This document shows positions 45,565 through 56,584 of a stretch of DNA of 64,000 bases, one piece after another; position 1 is the first letter of the stretch; each line of letters starts with the position of its first letter. The DNA comes from Polydactylus sextarius. Lineage: Eukaryota; Chordata; Actinopteri; Polynemidae. Location: contig CM028915.1 in assembly GCA_016801845.1 (NCBI GenBank), positions 8,836,501 to 8,900,500 on the forward strand, in the 5' to 3' direction. The notes under the pieces were generated by a model. That model searched no databases. It had not been told where the DNA came from and saw only the letters and a list, made by a program, of their open reading frames with translations. The position numbers and the translations under genes were made by a program.

Positions 45565-46635
45565 CTATATGTGCTGGCGTACTGAATTGAAAATGGAAGT
45601 TTATAAGGTCGCTGGCTAAAAGCTCTCCTCTGCCCTCTTAAGATAATGAAAACAGCAAAGCGGGAACTAAAATCTGACCATTGCAAAACTGAAACCGCAC
45701 AAGGTAGGAAGATGAATAACCTTTGTGGCACCAGCCCACTGAATTCTGGGTATCACTCCCTTTTCAATTCACTTACTTTTTGTAATCATCAAGGTCAAAA
45801 GGCAATTTCTGCAACCACAGAAATAAATAAAACAGGTTGGCAGCAAATTAAATAGAAAGGAGAACAAAGCCAAGCCTCCAGCTAGTAACGGAAAAAACAA
45901 GGGTAGAAAATCTCACATGAAAGCTAATTTTAGATAACATCAAGCTTTGCCATTTGACTAATTGGAATACACTTCATTCTTCATACATAAATGCCATTAG
46001 CACTAACAACATTTTGAGTGAAAGATTTTTGTTGTGCAAAGCATTATTTTCACATCCATGACTGCATCCAAAAGCTGTTGATGGTGACTATAGCAGATTA
46101 ATCCAATTGTTTGCTATAATTACATTACCTTTAAAAGAACACAAATTTTTGTCTTCTGCTGTGATTACACTTTGGATAATAATAATAATTAAAAAAAAAA
46201 CCTAAATGCCATCCCTAAATTCATTACAACGTGTTTCCAATGTTCCATCAATGCACTTTAGTTGCCCTCACCTGTTTTGAAAAGAAATTGTTTGTCACGA
46301 ATGTTTAAGACTGACAGTTGTGGCTGAAAATTCAGTGAAGTGCATGTCTACAAATCAATGACTCTGTAGTTAAACACTTTACTACACATGTTCCATGATT
46401 TGTTATTTTGATGGATTGTTTTTTTAAAGTTAAGGTAATGGTTCTGTATTCTGCTCTGCTTTTAATATATGTTCATTTAAGATTGTACATTATGTACAGT
46501 CTATACTTTGTTCCACCTACTCATGAACAGTTCATAGGGTTCACATCCTTTGCAGAGAAGAAGAACTTGGTTTTAAGACCATGTGAATTATTTCCTGACT
46601 GTTAGCAAGAGTGTCATTTTAGGATTACTTTACTT
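45565..46635. other. AT-rich non-coding sequence, no gene seen
   Basis: Short frames only (at most 69 codons). An A-rich/TAA patch lies near 46180-46200. Confidence 0.6.
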
Positions 46636-46639
46636 TCTA

Positions 46640-46945
46640 ACAAGGAATTTATGACCTTAGGTATCATGTTTATTCACTTGGACACAAAGATGAAATGATT
46701 CAGCTTTGGTGGCCGAAGGTCAAGGTCACCGTAAACTCACAAAGCACATTTTTGGACCATAACTGTACAAATCATATGCCAGACATGACATAATTTGATT
46801 CAATTGTCAAATACAATAAAATGATGAAGTGGTGATATATTTAATCAAAACAGCCAAAAGTCTGTAACCTTCTGCAAAAACACTTTTCTGGCCATTATTC
46901 CACCCAATCAGGAACATATGGTTAAAGTCTGTATATGGTTTATTA
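46640..46945 (+). repeat. Decayed teleost interspersed repeat
   Basis: The segment with CACTTGGACAC, GATGAAATGATT, TTTGGTGGCCGAAGGTCAAGG, then ACATTTTTGGACCATAACT, AAAATGATGAAGTGGTGATAT and TTTTCTGGCCATTATTC matches, as I remember it, a repeat family common in teleost genomes. The family is itself built of internally repeating units of roughly 120-130 bases: the CATTTTTGGACCATAACT and CTTTTCTGGCCATTATTC parts are corresponding positions of successive units. I cannot name the family with certainty. No terminal inverted repeats or target duplications are visible, so the ends are approximate. Confidence 0.68.
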
Positions 46946-46949
46946 ACTT

Positions 46950-47665
46950 TTCTTTCTACAAAACACATAAGCAGACAAGTGGACTTTTTTATTAACTTAT
47001 GATCATGTGATAATGAGTGGTGTCAGCTACTGGTCAAGGTTATTGTGTTAAGTGGGTTTAGACTTTACATGGTTCAGTAAATTAAATCAATAATAGCAAC
47101 AACTGCCATTTACAGCAAGAGGCCAGCAGATATTTCATTCCAGCCACAATGCTCAGGACTGGTCTGTGAAAATTTAGAAACAACTTGACCTTATGAAAAA
47201 GTAAACAACTTGTTGGGTTCACGCGGTTTATTCTTCAAGGTTATATTGCACCCCAACCTCCAGCCTCCTACTACACTGCTAGAGGTCTCTCATTTGTCTG
47301 GCTCCTTTGTCAGGGACAGATTCTTTCTTACTAGCAGGGAGATGGACACTTTTATTAAGCACTGGCACCAGATAATTCAGCCTGTTTCTGGTGCCCCTGA
47401 TTCGGCTCTCTCAGTTCATGACAGGATCTTGGATCCATTCTAACAAGCTATATACTATATATGCTTTTTTCGTTTAAGGTGCAGCTTTAGAAGAGAAAAA
47501 TCAAGAAGGGAAAAAACAGTTTATTACTGTTAAGAAAGCTCCTTGTGAGAGCAAAGCAAGCATGCAGGAGAAAGAGTAATGATATGCTTTAGGTCAATAT
47601 TTTATACAATGATGCATTTTGGGAGGCACACCTCTACAGGGCATGTGTGAAACAATGGATGTCAT
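46950..47665. other. Non-coding stretch, no gene seen
   Basis: Contains a 77-codon plus frame (47210-47443) with no recognisable domain. No repeat or motif cluster stands out. Confidence 0.55.
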
Positions 47666-47669
47666 AACT

Positions 47670-47965
47670 GCCCTGTGCAGCTTATTAATCTTCCCTCGCC
47701 CTCTAATCAATCTGTTTCACCCCTTGCAAACACTGGTTACATTCTCACGTTAAATGAGAGCCCATCTTTCAATGTGGCACAAAAGGGTGGCTCCAGGATG
47801 GTGATGTCTCTCTCGCACGAGGCAGCCAGGAGTAACAGCACAAAACCACTTCCTCAGGATGTTGTTAAATCAATGGCAGTGAGATTATGCAGGAAAATGT
47901 TACTGAGAGCTGATGTGTTGTCAAGCTTGTGTAGCACGGATTCAGAGGACATCATGTTTTTCTTT
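47670..47965. promoter_or_regulatory. Candidate conserved non-coding island
   Basis: Even-composition block beginning with CTTATTAATC and CTCTAATCAATCTG motifs (TAATC homeodomain cores). A 109-codon plus frame (47675-48004) crosses it without a recognisable product. Its Ser/Asn/Leu-rich translation does not suggest a known exon. Confidence 0.32.
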
Positions 47966-48389
47966 CCATGGCTGATTCAACTATGTATAAATCAGATAGG
48001 ATAAGAGAAGCAATTTATTTCTTGGAGTTGGGCCTCACTTTTTTCCTCTTACGGACGAGAAAAAAGTAACAACTGATTACATTTTGACTACCCGATTAAT
48101 AGTTTTTAGTGAGAAAACAAAGCAAAAAATATTTCCAAAGCTATGACATCATAGTTTGCTTTGTCAATATTATATCTAGGCAGGATTTTTATTACTCATA
48201 TCCAAACAAACAGTGTCATGCTTACAACTGGGAACCATTTCAGAGTTATGTTGTGAAGTCATACTATACTGCTCAGCTAAAATTATTCTAGAAATGACAG
48301 CAACGGGAAGTAGCCACCACTCTTGTTATTCCCCACTGTACAGTCATACTGCAGCAATTATTCAAAATCTTTGATTATCCTCAGAGAGA

Positions 48390-48985
48390 CGATGCAATCA
48401 TGGCTGAAAATCAATTTCAGGGACATCAGGAAAAATCAAAAAGCTAGCGCAGTGCCAACAGGGCCAAGGGCTCGTGCAAGAGAAGAGAGGGGATTTTTTT
48501 CTCATCATTGCTTCAGTTTTCCCTTAGCTAAGTGTAATCAGCCAGCAACACCAAAGAGCTCGCTGTTTGTCAGAGCCAGATCCTGATCCTGCTCAGAATC
48601 CTGCAACTGATGTAGAGCCAGGTAGCATCCAATTAGTGTTTAGTGTAACTTAATGCAAAGTGCTGGCACTCAGTTCACCGAATCCAACTAGTTGTCATAG
48701 AATTTCCACGCGTCTGCTGTCAAATGCATGAACATTTGCTGATTTGCTTCGCCTTCTCAAGGCACCATGAAGTTGAAATGAGACATTTCCATCAATGCTG
48801 TGCCGGGTATGGCCATTTTCTGCTAAAGCAGATTGGCCTGATTACTGATGAGACAGCAGGCACGTCAGCGACAGCTGCTTGATGCTTATTGACAACTGTG
48901 ATGCTTTAGAACCACATTTACTCCTTTTACATATAGAGCAATTTGTAATGGCACAGGTTCCAAAGCTCCGTAATGGATGTAAATC
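48390..48985. promoter_or_regulatory. Candidate enhancer island
   Basis: About 600 bases free of simple repeats, with CCAATTAG near 48629, TGATTTGC, ATTGCTTC-like cores, GAGACAGCAGGCACGTCAGCG-like CpG/CRE-type sequence near 48850-48870 and AATGGATGTAAATCC near 48972. It ends exactly at a T-rich run. No open frame of note covers the 3' part. The motif texture strongly resembles vertebrate developmental enhancers, but this is an inference. Confidence 0.4.
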
Positions 48986-48989
48986 CAAT

Positions 48990-49024
48990 GTTTTTTTTTT
49001 TTTGTTTTTTTGTTTTTTTGTTTT
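48990..49024. repeat. T-rich (T7G)n run
   Basis: Thirteen T are followed by TTTTTTG-type units, seen directly. A matching poly-A run of 15 (49159-49173) lies about 135 bases downstream. Confidence 0.9.
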
Positions 49025-49158
49025 ATGATTAACCAAGAGCGCGTACAATTTCTCGTAAACAAAGCCGGATGTAAAATTCCACATTTTATTTATGTTCGAC
49101 CAAGGTGTGTCTTTTCATATTTAACCAATCTGATAATAATATATTTAAAGGCAGAATT

Positions 49159-49173
49159 AAAAAAAAAAAAAAA
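49159..49173. repeat. Poly-A run, 15 bases
   Basis: Uninterrupted A run, followed by CAACAACAAC. Seen directly. Confidence 0.9.
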
Positions 49174-49299
49174 CAACAACAAACAAGACAGCAAACAGCC
49201 TGATCTCGTAGATGAAACACTGGATGATATGCCAGCGACATCATCAACAACATATGTGATGATGGCTAATATCTTATTTGTCACCATTTCATCTATTTG

Positions 49300-49800
49300 A
49301 GCCCATGTCCATCTTTATTTGTGATCTTTTTTTCTTTCTCCCTCCTATCCCTGAGTGTAGACAGCTGCACTGAGCATCTCCACAGACTGTGGTCTCTGGC
49401 AGAAGGCAGACAATTGAGTTTTGGAAGTGGCATGGAACGAGACAAAGGGAGCGTGAGGTGGCTTCCTCCCTCCGTCTTCCTCCCCATCAGGGTTCCATGG
49501 GCAGACTGCCCACTCTTTCATAACAGCATTAGCAGAGGCTATGCAGCAAAACAGTGGAAAATCCACTCCACCATGTTTCCTCATCAGCCATGTCTTCTCT
49601 GTGACCTCCACCTCAGTTTCAGTGAATCACATGAATATGGAAGATGAATATGGGCCAACTTCTGAGGTTACGCCAAATTCAACAAGAGACAGGCTTGTCA
49701 ACCATGAAATCGTCTTTACAGAGGGAGTGGGGACAAATTTGGATTGGTTGGAGGCACTTTCATCCCTGGGAAATTTCCTGACCTTTATTTTATGTTCTAG
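49300..49800. other. High-complexity block, open frames on both strands
   Basis: A 116-codon plus frame (49297-49647), an 88-codon plus frame in another phase and minus frames of 88 and 64 codons overlap. None has a recognisable domain. The pattern fits stop-poor, GC-balanced non-coding sequence. It could hold a conserved element. Confidence 0.32.
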
Positions 49801-49804
49801 GCCA

Positions 49805-51210
49805 TAAAGATCAGGTAAAATGCTATCATAACAACCAGTATAAAGGAAAATGGTGGTCTATTATCTTCCATAATTCCTCTCTGGACATCTATCATCATTC
49901 ACCCTCCATTCAGGCTACCCGGTAGTCATCACAGGACACCCCCATAGTCGTGCAATCTGTACCATTCCTCTTTGCCCTGTCTTGGTAACACCTCCTGTGA
50001 CATACTTGGCTCAGCATCCTTATACAAACATTAACACACACAAACACACACTGCTGTTTGACCTCTGAGGTTCAGCGAAAGCATTAAATACCAATTAGGG
50101 TTGAGATGGGCCAATCCGAGTCTGAAGTTGAAGAAAGGCCTTGAGGAGGCCTGTGGGAAGCAACTTATTGGTCCCTAGGCATAAATGTGTACGTGTGTGT
50201 GTGTGCGTGGTTGTGTTATGTGTGTGTTTTTGTTAAACAACTACTAGTGCTGGAGAGCAGGTTCACCAACTGTGTGTGTATGTGTGTGTGTTTTCGGACA
50301 GGATAAGGACATCAATAGACAATCTCCCTATAGACATACTCCTACTTCATACACACAAACCACATCTGGACATTTTATTTAATGCATTATCCATGTTCCC
50401 TCTTGTTCAGCTCTGTGAGAAACCTGGATTTTGACTCAACCTATTTTCTATTACATCATTGCACAGGACTGTTTCTGTTATCATATACTCTAGATGTTTA
50501 GACAGTGTGTCTTAATAAATAGCAATGCTATGTTGTAAGGGTTTAACAGCCACATGGTTTAAATTTATGAGGTTCAATGAGATATCTGCTGTATTTGTCT
50601 CAATTTAAGGATGCGTCTTCCTCTTGCACCATGATTTTTTAAATATTTTCAGGTACCTTATCCCCTCATTCGTTTACATTTAAATTAAGACAAATTTACT
50701 TTTAAAAAGTCTACTGTAACTTCACAGCACTGAAATGCTCAGTATATGTTACTGAACTATTTTAAGCCCCAACTTTGAGAAAAAAAGTGTTTCCTCCTCA
50801 ATACTGGCTATATGCATTATTTTCTAATTTGTTATTGCTATGTTTTATCAAAGATGTCTGTGTTGGGTTTCTCTCATTCCCTTTTACTTCATGATAACTT
50901 TCATTTCAGTCACACGGGTGCATGTTGTAATAACTCGGTTTTATGATCAAAATAAAACAGCAATACAGGAGAGAGAATATTAGCAAATTCTCTGAAGGCA
51001 ACCCTCTGAGAAATATCCGTTCTCGGCAGTGAATCTTGAGACTGTGTGTGATGATCTGCTGTGGTTATCTGGTGGTTTAAGAGTCATGCCCTTTACTGTC
51101 CCTCTGTTATTTACCCACCAGACACACACAGCTTGATAAATGTTTTGTCTGACCTTCTAAATTTGTTTTCCTTCCTCTTAACTGTGATTTTATTTCCCTT
51201 GGACAGGCGA
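49805..51210. other. Non-coding stretch with scattered GT patches
   Basis: Short GT-rich patches lie at about 50191-50226 and 50272-50291. The remainder is AT-rich with no frame above 60 codons. The small segment at about 50080-50180 (with CCAATTAGGG) has the texture of the candidate islands. Confidence 0.55.
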
Positions 51211-51212
51211 GA

Positions 51213-51216
<4 letters not shown>

Positions 51217-51271
<55 letters not shown>

Positions 51272-51281
51272 TGTGTGTGTG
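51217..51281. repeat. Long (GT)n microsatellite
   Basis: Twenty-seven perfect GT units (51217-51270), one interruption at 51271, then further GT units. It is the longest perfect dinucleotide tract in the window and potentially Z-DNA forming. The 112-codon plus frame through it is an artefact. Confidence 0.96.
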
Positions 51282-51419
51282 CATGTGTATGTTAGAGTGT
51301 CTGCTTATGTCTGTTTACACAGAAAAAATAAGGTCCACCCAGAAAGATAAAATCTGTCCTCTCTTTATTCCAAATGACTTCCATGAGTTCCTGATTTAAA
51401 TAAACAAAATGCCGAACAA

Positions 51420-51800
51420 CTGAAGGAATTGAACTACTAATAGCAGTGCTCGGGCAGCCACTGACCATCCATCTATTGTGTATCTACATCAGTCTGGAAA
51501 GGGTTAAAGTCGCCACAGGCCAGAGCAGAGTCAACATCGGCCACGGCTTGGCTGGTCTACCCTGCCAGATCAATATCTGCAAATAATAAATTAGCTCCCC
51601 AGAGGGTCGCACTAAACCTTCAGCAACACTACCCTGGAAAAGTCCACAATTGGTGTGTGCGAGACTCAATAAGCCAGGTGAATGACTGTGCAGGGGCACA
51701 TCTTTAGCACTCTATAATAGAAAATTAATGGTGCTCAAATCAGTGCTGAGGGCACCCTGAGGGTTACCTAATAGGCCTAGTTAGAACTGTCATCCCTCCC
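51420..51800. promoter_or_regulatory. Candidate enhancer island
   Basis: Repeat-free block with AATAATAAATTAGC near 51582-51595, AAAATTAATGG near 51721, several CpGs and even composition. A 71-codon minus frame (51484-51699) has no recognisable product. Inferred regulatory element. Confidence 0.36.
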
Positions 51801-51804
51801 AGAG

Positions 51805-53410
51805 TCACCTAAAATATCACATGCAAACGCAGGGAGCCAAGAAGAGAGGGAGGAATGGGGGAGAAGTATATGTGTGAGTGAGTAAACCTTTGCAGGTGTA
51901 GATAGGTGAGTCTGAGGCGCAGGATTGAGGAAGGGTGAGATCGGGTGAAGGGATTAGAAATAAGGTCAGGTAATAGTGCTTTACCTTTAGTATTGATTAC
52001 TTCAGGGAAAATGTTAGATGTGTGTGTAGGAAAAGAACAAAAACTACAGCTGCGGAAAACCGAACTCTGCTTTTTATCACACTTTTATATCAAAAATGTT
52101 ACTGAAAATACATTTTAAAAAAATAATCTGCAAACTGAATTTATTTAGGAACACATTCATTTGGTCCTGACATAACTGAATGCATTGTTGTCTATGATGT
52201 TGTGTTATGGTGAACTTTATGGTTCTTTGTCATTAGCGTGCTAGCTTGTTAGCATATTTTTGCTTGCAGATTTTAATGGCTGAAAGCAACCAACTTGACG
52301 AGAACCATTCACCCTTTTCTTCACTTCACTTCAATAAAAGGTACAAATCAGCAAACTACAAACTTCTCTTCAAATAAATAACAAAATGACTTCAAAATGT
52401 GAATCAACACCAAAACTACTGCTATATTGTATTTCTCATGGCATCTTGTGTCATTTGTATTTTACTTTATTTCATTCAGTATTCATTCTCTTCACTATTA
52501 TACTAGTATTGTCAAATATTGTAAGCCAGAAATAAATGTAAATGCAAGACAGATATTACATATTTCTGAATAGTTTGTAGTCCTACCTAAACACATCCAT
52601 ATTCCTAATCTGGACAGATTTTAAAGGGAATAGATTCTATTTGTCATTCTGATCATCTTCACTTTTTAAAGACACATCTTAGGTCACGTGTGCTCAATAC
52701 TCCTCTGACATTTTGTCATTGGAAATAATGGGGAACAATCCCCCTCAATATAGAATATTTTTAGCCCTATCATCAGCCTTTGAAGGAAAGACTATATAAA
52801 TAAATACCCGAACCAACTTAAGCTAATTATCAGTCAACACATCACAATTATGAAGCTTGATAAAAACACAACTATTTGAAGATACAAAGTCATTTAAAAG
52901 TTTGTGGAGGAAAAACTGGCTTGAGAAATACTAAGTAGATGATCAAATACAGCTCTGAGATATGCAAGGGCATCATGATGGTTGCGTTCAAGCATAAACT
53001 TGTGCAATTCGCTGGGCTGTTTAAAAGCAAATCTATATGCCCAACAGGCTGGTAATGAGCCTTAAAAGCAAATCTGATCACTTATTCCAGCTGGTTTATT
53101 CCCCCTCTCCACTAACACAACTATTGGATTCAATAAACACACTTAATATTGATCCCGAGCCACCCAGCAGCACATGCACCTCTCTAACCCACGCTCAACA
53201 AGATTTATTACAACTTTCTATGCTGAACAGAAATGAGGAGACACACAAACACAAGCATGTGCACACGCAAATGAAAACAAAGGCACTTGACCACACACAC
53301 ACATAAAAGTTAAAGTTTAAATACGCAATGATTTCTCATCAATGTACACCACACACACGTGCACACAACCCTTCGATCTTTCCACTGACCCTAATTTGCC
53401 TATGCAGTAA
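51805..53410. other. Non-coding AT-rich stretch, no gene seen
   Basis: Ordinary AT-rich unique sequence. The 89-codon plus frame at 53037-53306 ends in a CA-rich patch (about 53240-53310) and is discounted. Confidence 0.58.
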
Positions 53411-53415
53411 TATCA

Positions 53416-53441
53416 GGGGGGTTGGGATGTGTGGGGAGGGG
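53416..53441 (+). other. Predicted G-quadruplex
   Basis: G tracts at 53416-53421, 53424-53426, 53433-53436 and 53438-53441 with loops of 2, 6 and 1 bases satisfy the canonical rule. Confidence 0.65.
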
Positions 53442-53444
53442 TTT

Positions 53445-54185
53445 GCCTCCACATCTCTCCTCCTATCCCCCTCAGGTTTGGACTTTGGCAAACTGTCTGC
53501 TACATTGACACTGAACTTACCCACATGCCGCCACACTGCCGTCCTCCAGCGCAAACAGAGTGTGTCGCTCTCCGCAGGCCACTTGAGATATTTTTAGAGA
53601 TGATGGAAGATTCTGGAACAAACGTGGTACCAGCTGGAAAAAAATAATAATAATAAAGTTCCCAGTGAGGTGAAGAAAACATTGTATCTCTGAGTTTCTC
53701 TGTAGTTAAGTTAGTACACTCCATCAGGCTGGCAAACATCCCAAAGACAGCACAGCTGCAGCAGATCCTCTCAGTGTAGATGAAGACAGAACAACGTGAA
53801 CAACACAAGGAACAAGAAAGAAACAGCATTCTCCTTTATGGCACTGAGCTGTGTAGATCTGATGTTTTTAAGTCCCTGTGTGTATGTCTGTCTGTCCGTG
53901 TGTGTTCATGCCAGTGCCACAAAGAAAAAAATGAAACAGCCTATGAGAAGAAAAGAAAGCCCGGTTCCTCATCATGCGCTTGTTAGCTTGTCCAATCTAT
54001 GGCAATCAGCACAGTCCCAGGGGTTGAAAGACACGAGATGCCGGGGAAAGGGAAGCCGAGGCTGAGGAAAAGATCAATACTGCACTGTGAAACAAGAAGT
54101 GTGGGCTATTTACTCTCCATTGATCTGATGATGCTGGAGAAACACCTCACTCGGCTATTAAATTGAGGGTATAAGTCTACTGTGA
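53445..54185. other. Non-coding sequence, no gene seen
   Basis: Contains an AAT trinucleotide run (about 53642-53655) and frames up to 109 codons (53500-53829, minus) overlapping others in opposite phases. A TGTCTGTC patch lies near 53880-53900. No gene recognised. Confidence 0.5.
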
Positions 54186-54189
54186 TGGG

Positions 54190-54203
54190 TTTTTTTTTTT
54201 TTT
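54190..54203. repeat. Poly-T run, 14 bases, then pyrimidine tract
   Basis: Fourteen T followed by CTTCCTCTCTTTC-type pyrimidines to about 54230, seen directly. Confidence 0.88.
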
Positions 54204-54439
54204 CTTCCTCTCTTTCTTTCTCTCTTTCTTCACCCCAAGGTCAAGGAAAAGCTAAAAACATCCACAAACAAACAAAAATGGATTGCTCGGGCCAAGGAAA
54301 GTAATTAATCTGCATTAAAATGCCAAGGGAACAGCCACTAACTACCCATCTTAAGTGAAGTTTTGCTCAGAGCGACAAGAGACCCATGGCTGCATAGGAT
54401 GGACTACTAGAGGACACAGTGATAAATACAAATAGACTG

Positions 54440-54451
54440 CTAGCAGGGGGC
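54440..54451 (+). promoter_or_regulatory. CTCF-like site, plus orientation
   Basis: CTAGCAGGGGGC matches eleven of twelve positions of the CTCF core CCASYAGRKGGC, followed by CAGCAGAGC. A single motif hit of this quality is suggestive only. Relative to the weaker minus-oriented hit at 31150, the pair is divergent rather than convergent. Confidence 0.4.
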
Positions 54452-54655
54452 CAGCAGAGCTTTACTAGAGCTACTTTACACTGAGGTTTTCTACCTTCAT
54501 AAAGTAGCAGAAAAAAAAAAAACAATACTGAGTGGAAAGTTATGTCGGCCTTTTTAAAGCAGCACAGTGAGAGGTAAGTATGATAACATGACAGGCAGTC
54601 GAGATAATACATAATGGATGTTCAATAGAAAGCAAATGATAAACAGGCTGAAGTC

Positions 54656-54672
54656 AAAAAAAAAAAAAAAAG
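54656..54672. repeat. Poly-A run, 17 bases
   Basis: Uninterrupted A run seen directly. Confidence 0.93.
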
Positions 54673-54674
54673 GC

Positions 54675-55610
54675 ATGTTCAAGATTTTTTTTCTTCATTT
54701 GGTTTGTACCCCTGTCTTTCAAAGAAATGTTTGTGATGATTAGAAGCAGACTTTCATACCACTTTCAGGACATCAATATTTACATTTTTTTGGAATTGCT
54801 TCATTTCACTAAAGTGCAGAGATCAATTTAAGAAGGCAAGACAACTACTGTTAAGGCTGAATATGACAGTACTCTTCTTTTCACAACAGCGGCCTATGGT
54901 TGAAGGGTCATCACTGAACCACAGCACATTCAAACAAGATCTGAAAACTTGTATTCATCAACAAGATCATTTCTTTTTAGAATTTGGCCTGTTTGGGTTT
55001 TCTTTTCTTTTCTTTTCCTCATTGCAATTTTCTCCGAAAAGGAAATGAATAGCTACATCAAAGTACAACATAAAATCAATGTAGTTTCACACCCAGTTAG
55101 ATCTAATACTGTAGTACATCACGTCGTTGCGCAGAGGAAGCCACACTTTTTAATCCTACAGTGAATGCTTCATAGAAAAGAAATCGAGGTATAATCAGTT
55201 TGTATGTTTGTTTGACTTTCTTGTGAAATTACTGATTTTAAAAATGGAAAACATTTAAGTCCTTGACCATAAAATGATGGTTTATATTGTAAGTGTTAAT
55301 ACTGTGTTATATAAAGTATATCTCCATGGAAAACTGGTTAATTTACAGGAAATGTTGCTGTAAATGGGAAATAACCCTGGTGTGGCAGAAAATAAAAATA
55401 AAGATATAAAAATGAATTTTGCTTTTCCATATGTCCAGCGACAGAGCTGCCAAAATCCAAACATTTTTCACGGTGTGAAACTCTTTCCTTCCATGTCTTT
55501 CTTTGCCTTTCTTCTACTCCTCAGAGGAGTAGCCTTATTGACTGTGTGGCTGTATTACAACAAGCAGTCTCTAATGACTCCCTGAAGACCTCTCTATCCC
55601 TACTGCCCGC
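54675..55610. other. Non-coding AT-rich stretch
   Basis: Includes a (TTTTC)n pentanucleotide patch at about 54998-55018. Frames are at most 73 codons with no recognisable product. Confidence 0.58.
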
Positions 55611-55612
55611 CC

Positions 55613-55661
55613 TCCTCTCTCTCTCTCTTTCTCTCCCTCTCCCTCTCTCACTCTCGCTCTC
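55613..55661. repeat. (CT)n microsatellite, imperfect
   Basis: CT dinucleotides with TTTC and CCCT interruptions over about 50 bases, seen directly. Confidence 0.9.
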
Positions 55662-55669
55662 AGTGTCTC

Positions 55670-56015
55670 TCCTGCTCTGCCTGCTCTTCAGGCTCCAGTT
55701 CAGCAGCTAATTAACCCTCTCTAATAGCGTAGATTACATTAGCTTTGAGCGTCTCGCACCCTCCACTGGACTCACACTGCCACACAATGAACCCAGCCTT
55801 GCTTTACAAATCTCCCCCTTCACAAGAGCACAATTATGAATTCAAACAACTTCTTATCCACACTCACTCATCCAGGGACAGAAGCCCTCCTCAGCAACCA
55901 CCCCACTCCTCCACTGCCACCCACGTCCCAGGCCTTCACACAGAGAGTAATGAGAGAACTGAAGAGAGGAGACCACACAACAAGATGGTCATGAAGGGGA
56001 GACGAATATCGAAGA
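55670..56015. other. Unique sequence after CT repeat
   Basis: A TAATTAACCCTCTCTAATAGCG segment near 55707 has clustered TAAT cores. A 104-codon plus frame (55745-56059) that is His/Pro/Ser-rich ends in the adjoining G run. No product recognised. Confidence 0.4.
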
Positions 56016-56016
56016 A

Positions 56017-56037
56017 GGGGGGGGTGGGCTTTTTGGG
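56017..56037 (+). other. Predicted G-quadruplex with G8 run
   Basis: G8, a T, GGG, a six-base loop, then GGG. If the G8 is split into two tracts, four G3 tracts with short loops are available. Confidence 0.5.
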
Positions 56038-56049
56038 TAAATCAGAGAG

Positions 56050-56520
56050 GTCACTATAGGTGTTTCACTGGGTGAGCCTACAGAAGCCCAGTGATAACCC
56101 TTCATCTTAACAATCCCATTCAGAACAGAATGGAATCTTAATTACTGTGGGTGGATAGAGCCAGAGGGGGAATACCAGGACTAAATGGAGGTTTATGCTT
56201 TAAGTGGTCAAAGAGAGGGAATTAGATGCAAGAATGAATGACTTGAGCCAGTAGAAGCTGCTTTCTACACTTTGACAAAATGCCTGTGGAACTCAAAGTA
56301 TTAATGGAGTCCTGAGATATATATAATTTGTAATCAAATTGCAGATTGTGATGTATCAGCCAGCTTGATCATTGAGTCCGATCACCCATCATGTTTTAAA
56401 AAATATACTTCTCTTAGTAGGATAGTGGGAGACTATTACACAGTATTCAGGACTGCACTTTAACAATGTAATAAGGCACTATGGTTGGTTAGTCATCTTT
56501 GATGTGACGGAGCTAAGCTG
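56050..56520. other. Unique non-coding sequence, no gene seen
   Basis: Evenly composed to AT-rich sequence without frames above 60 codons or recognised repeats. Confidence 0.6.
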
Positions 56521-56524
56521 TGTA

Positions 56525-56580
56525 ACGCCGCCGTCGCTATTAAACCGCAGGAGTCCGAGCACACTGTGAGAGTGCTCGAA
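56525..56580. promoter_or_regulatory. CpG cluster with 7-bp hairpin
   Basis: Several CpGs in a short stretch (ACGCCGCCGTCGC, CCGCAGG, CCGAGC, CTCG) stand out in a CpG-poor neighbourhood. CGAGCAC (56556-56562) and GTGCTCG (56572-56578) are exact reverse complements around a nine-base loop. It could be a small unmethylated regulatory islet. No promoter elements are evident. Confidence 0.35.
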
Positions 56581-56584
56581 CCAC

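Noticed and set aside
51061..51399. 112-codon frame with a long Cys-Val string
   Set aside because: Pure translation of the GT microsatellite.
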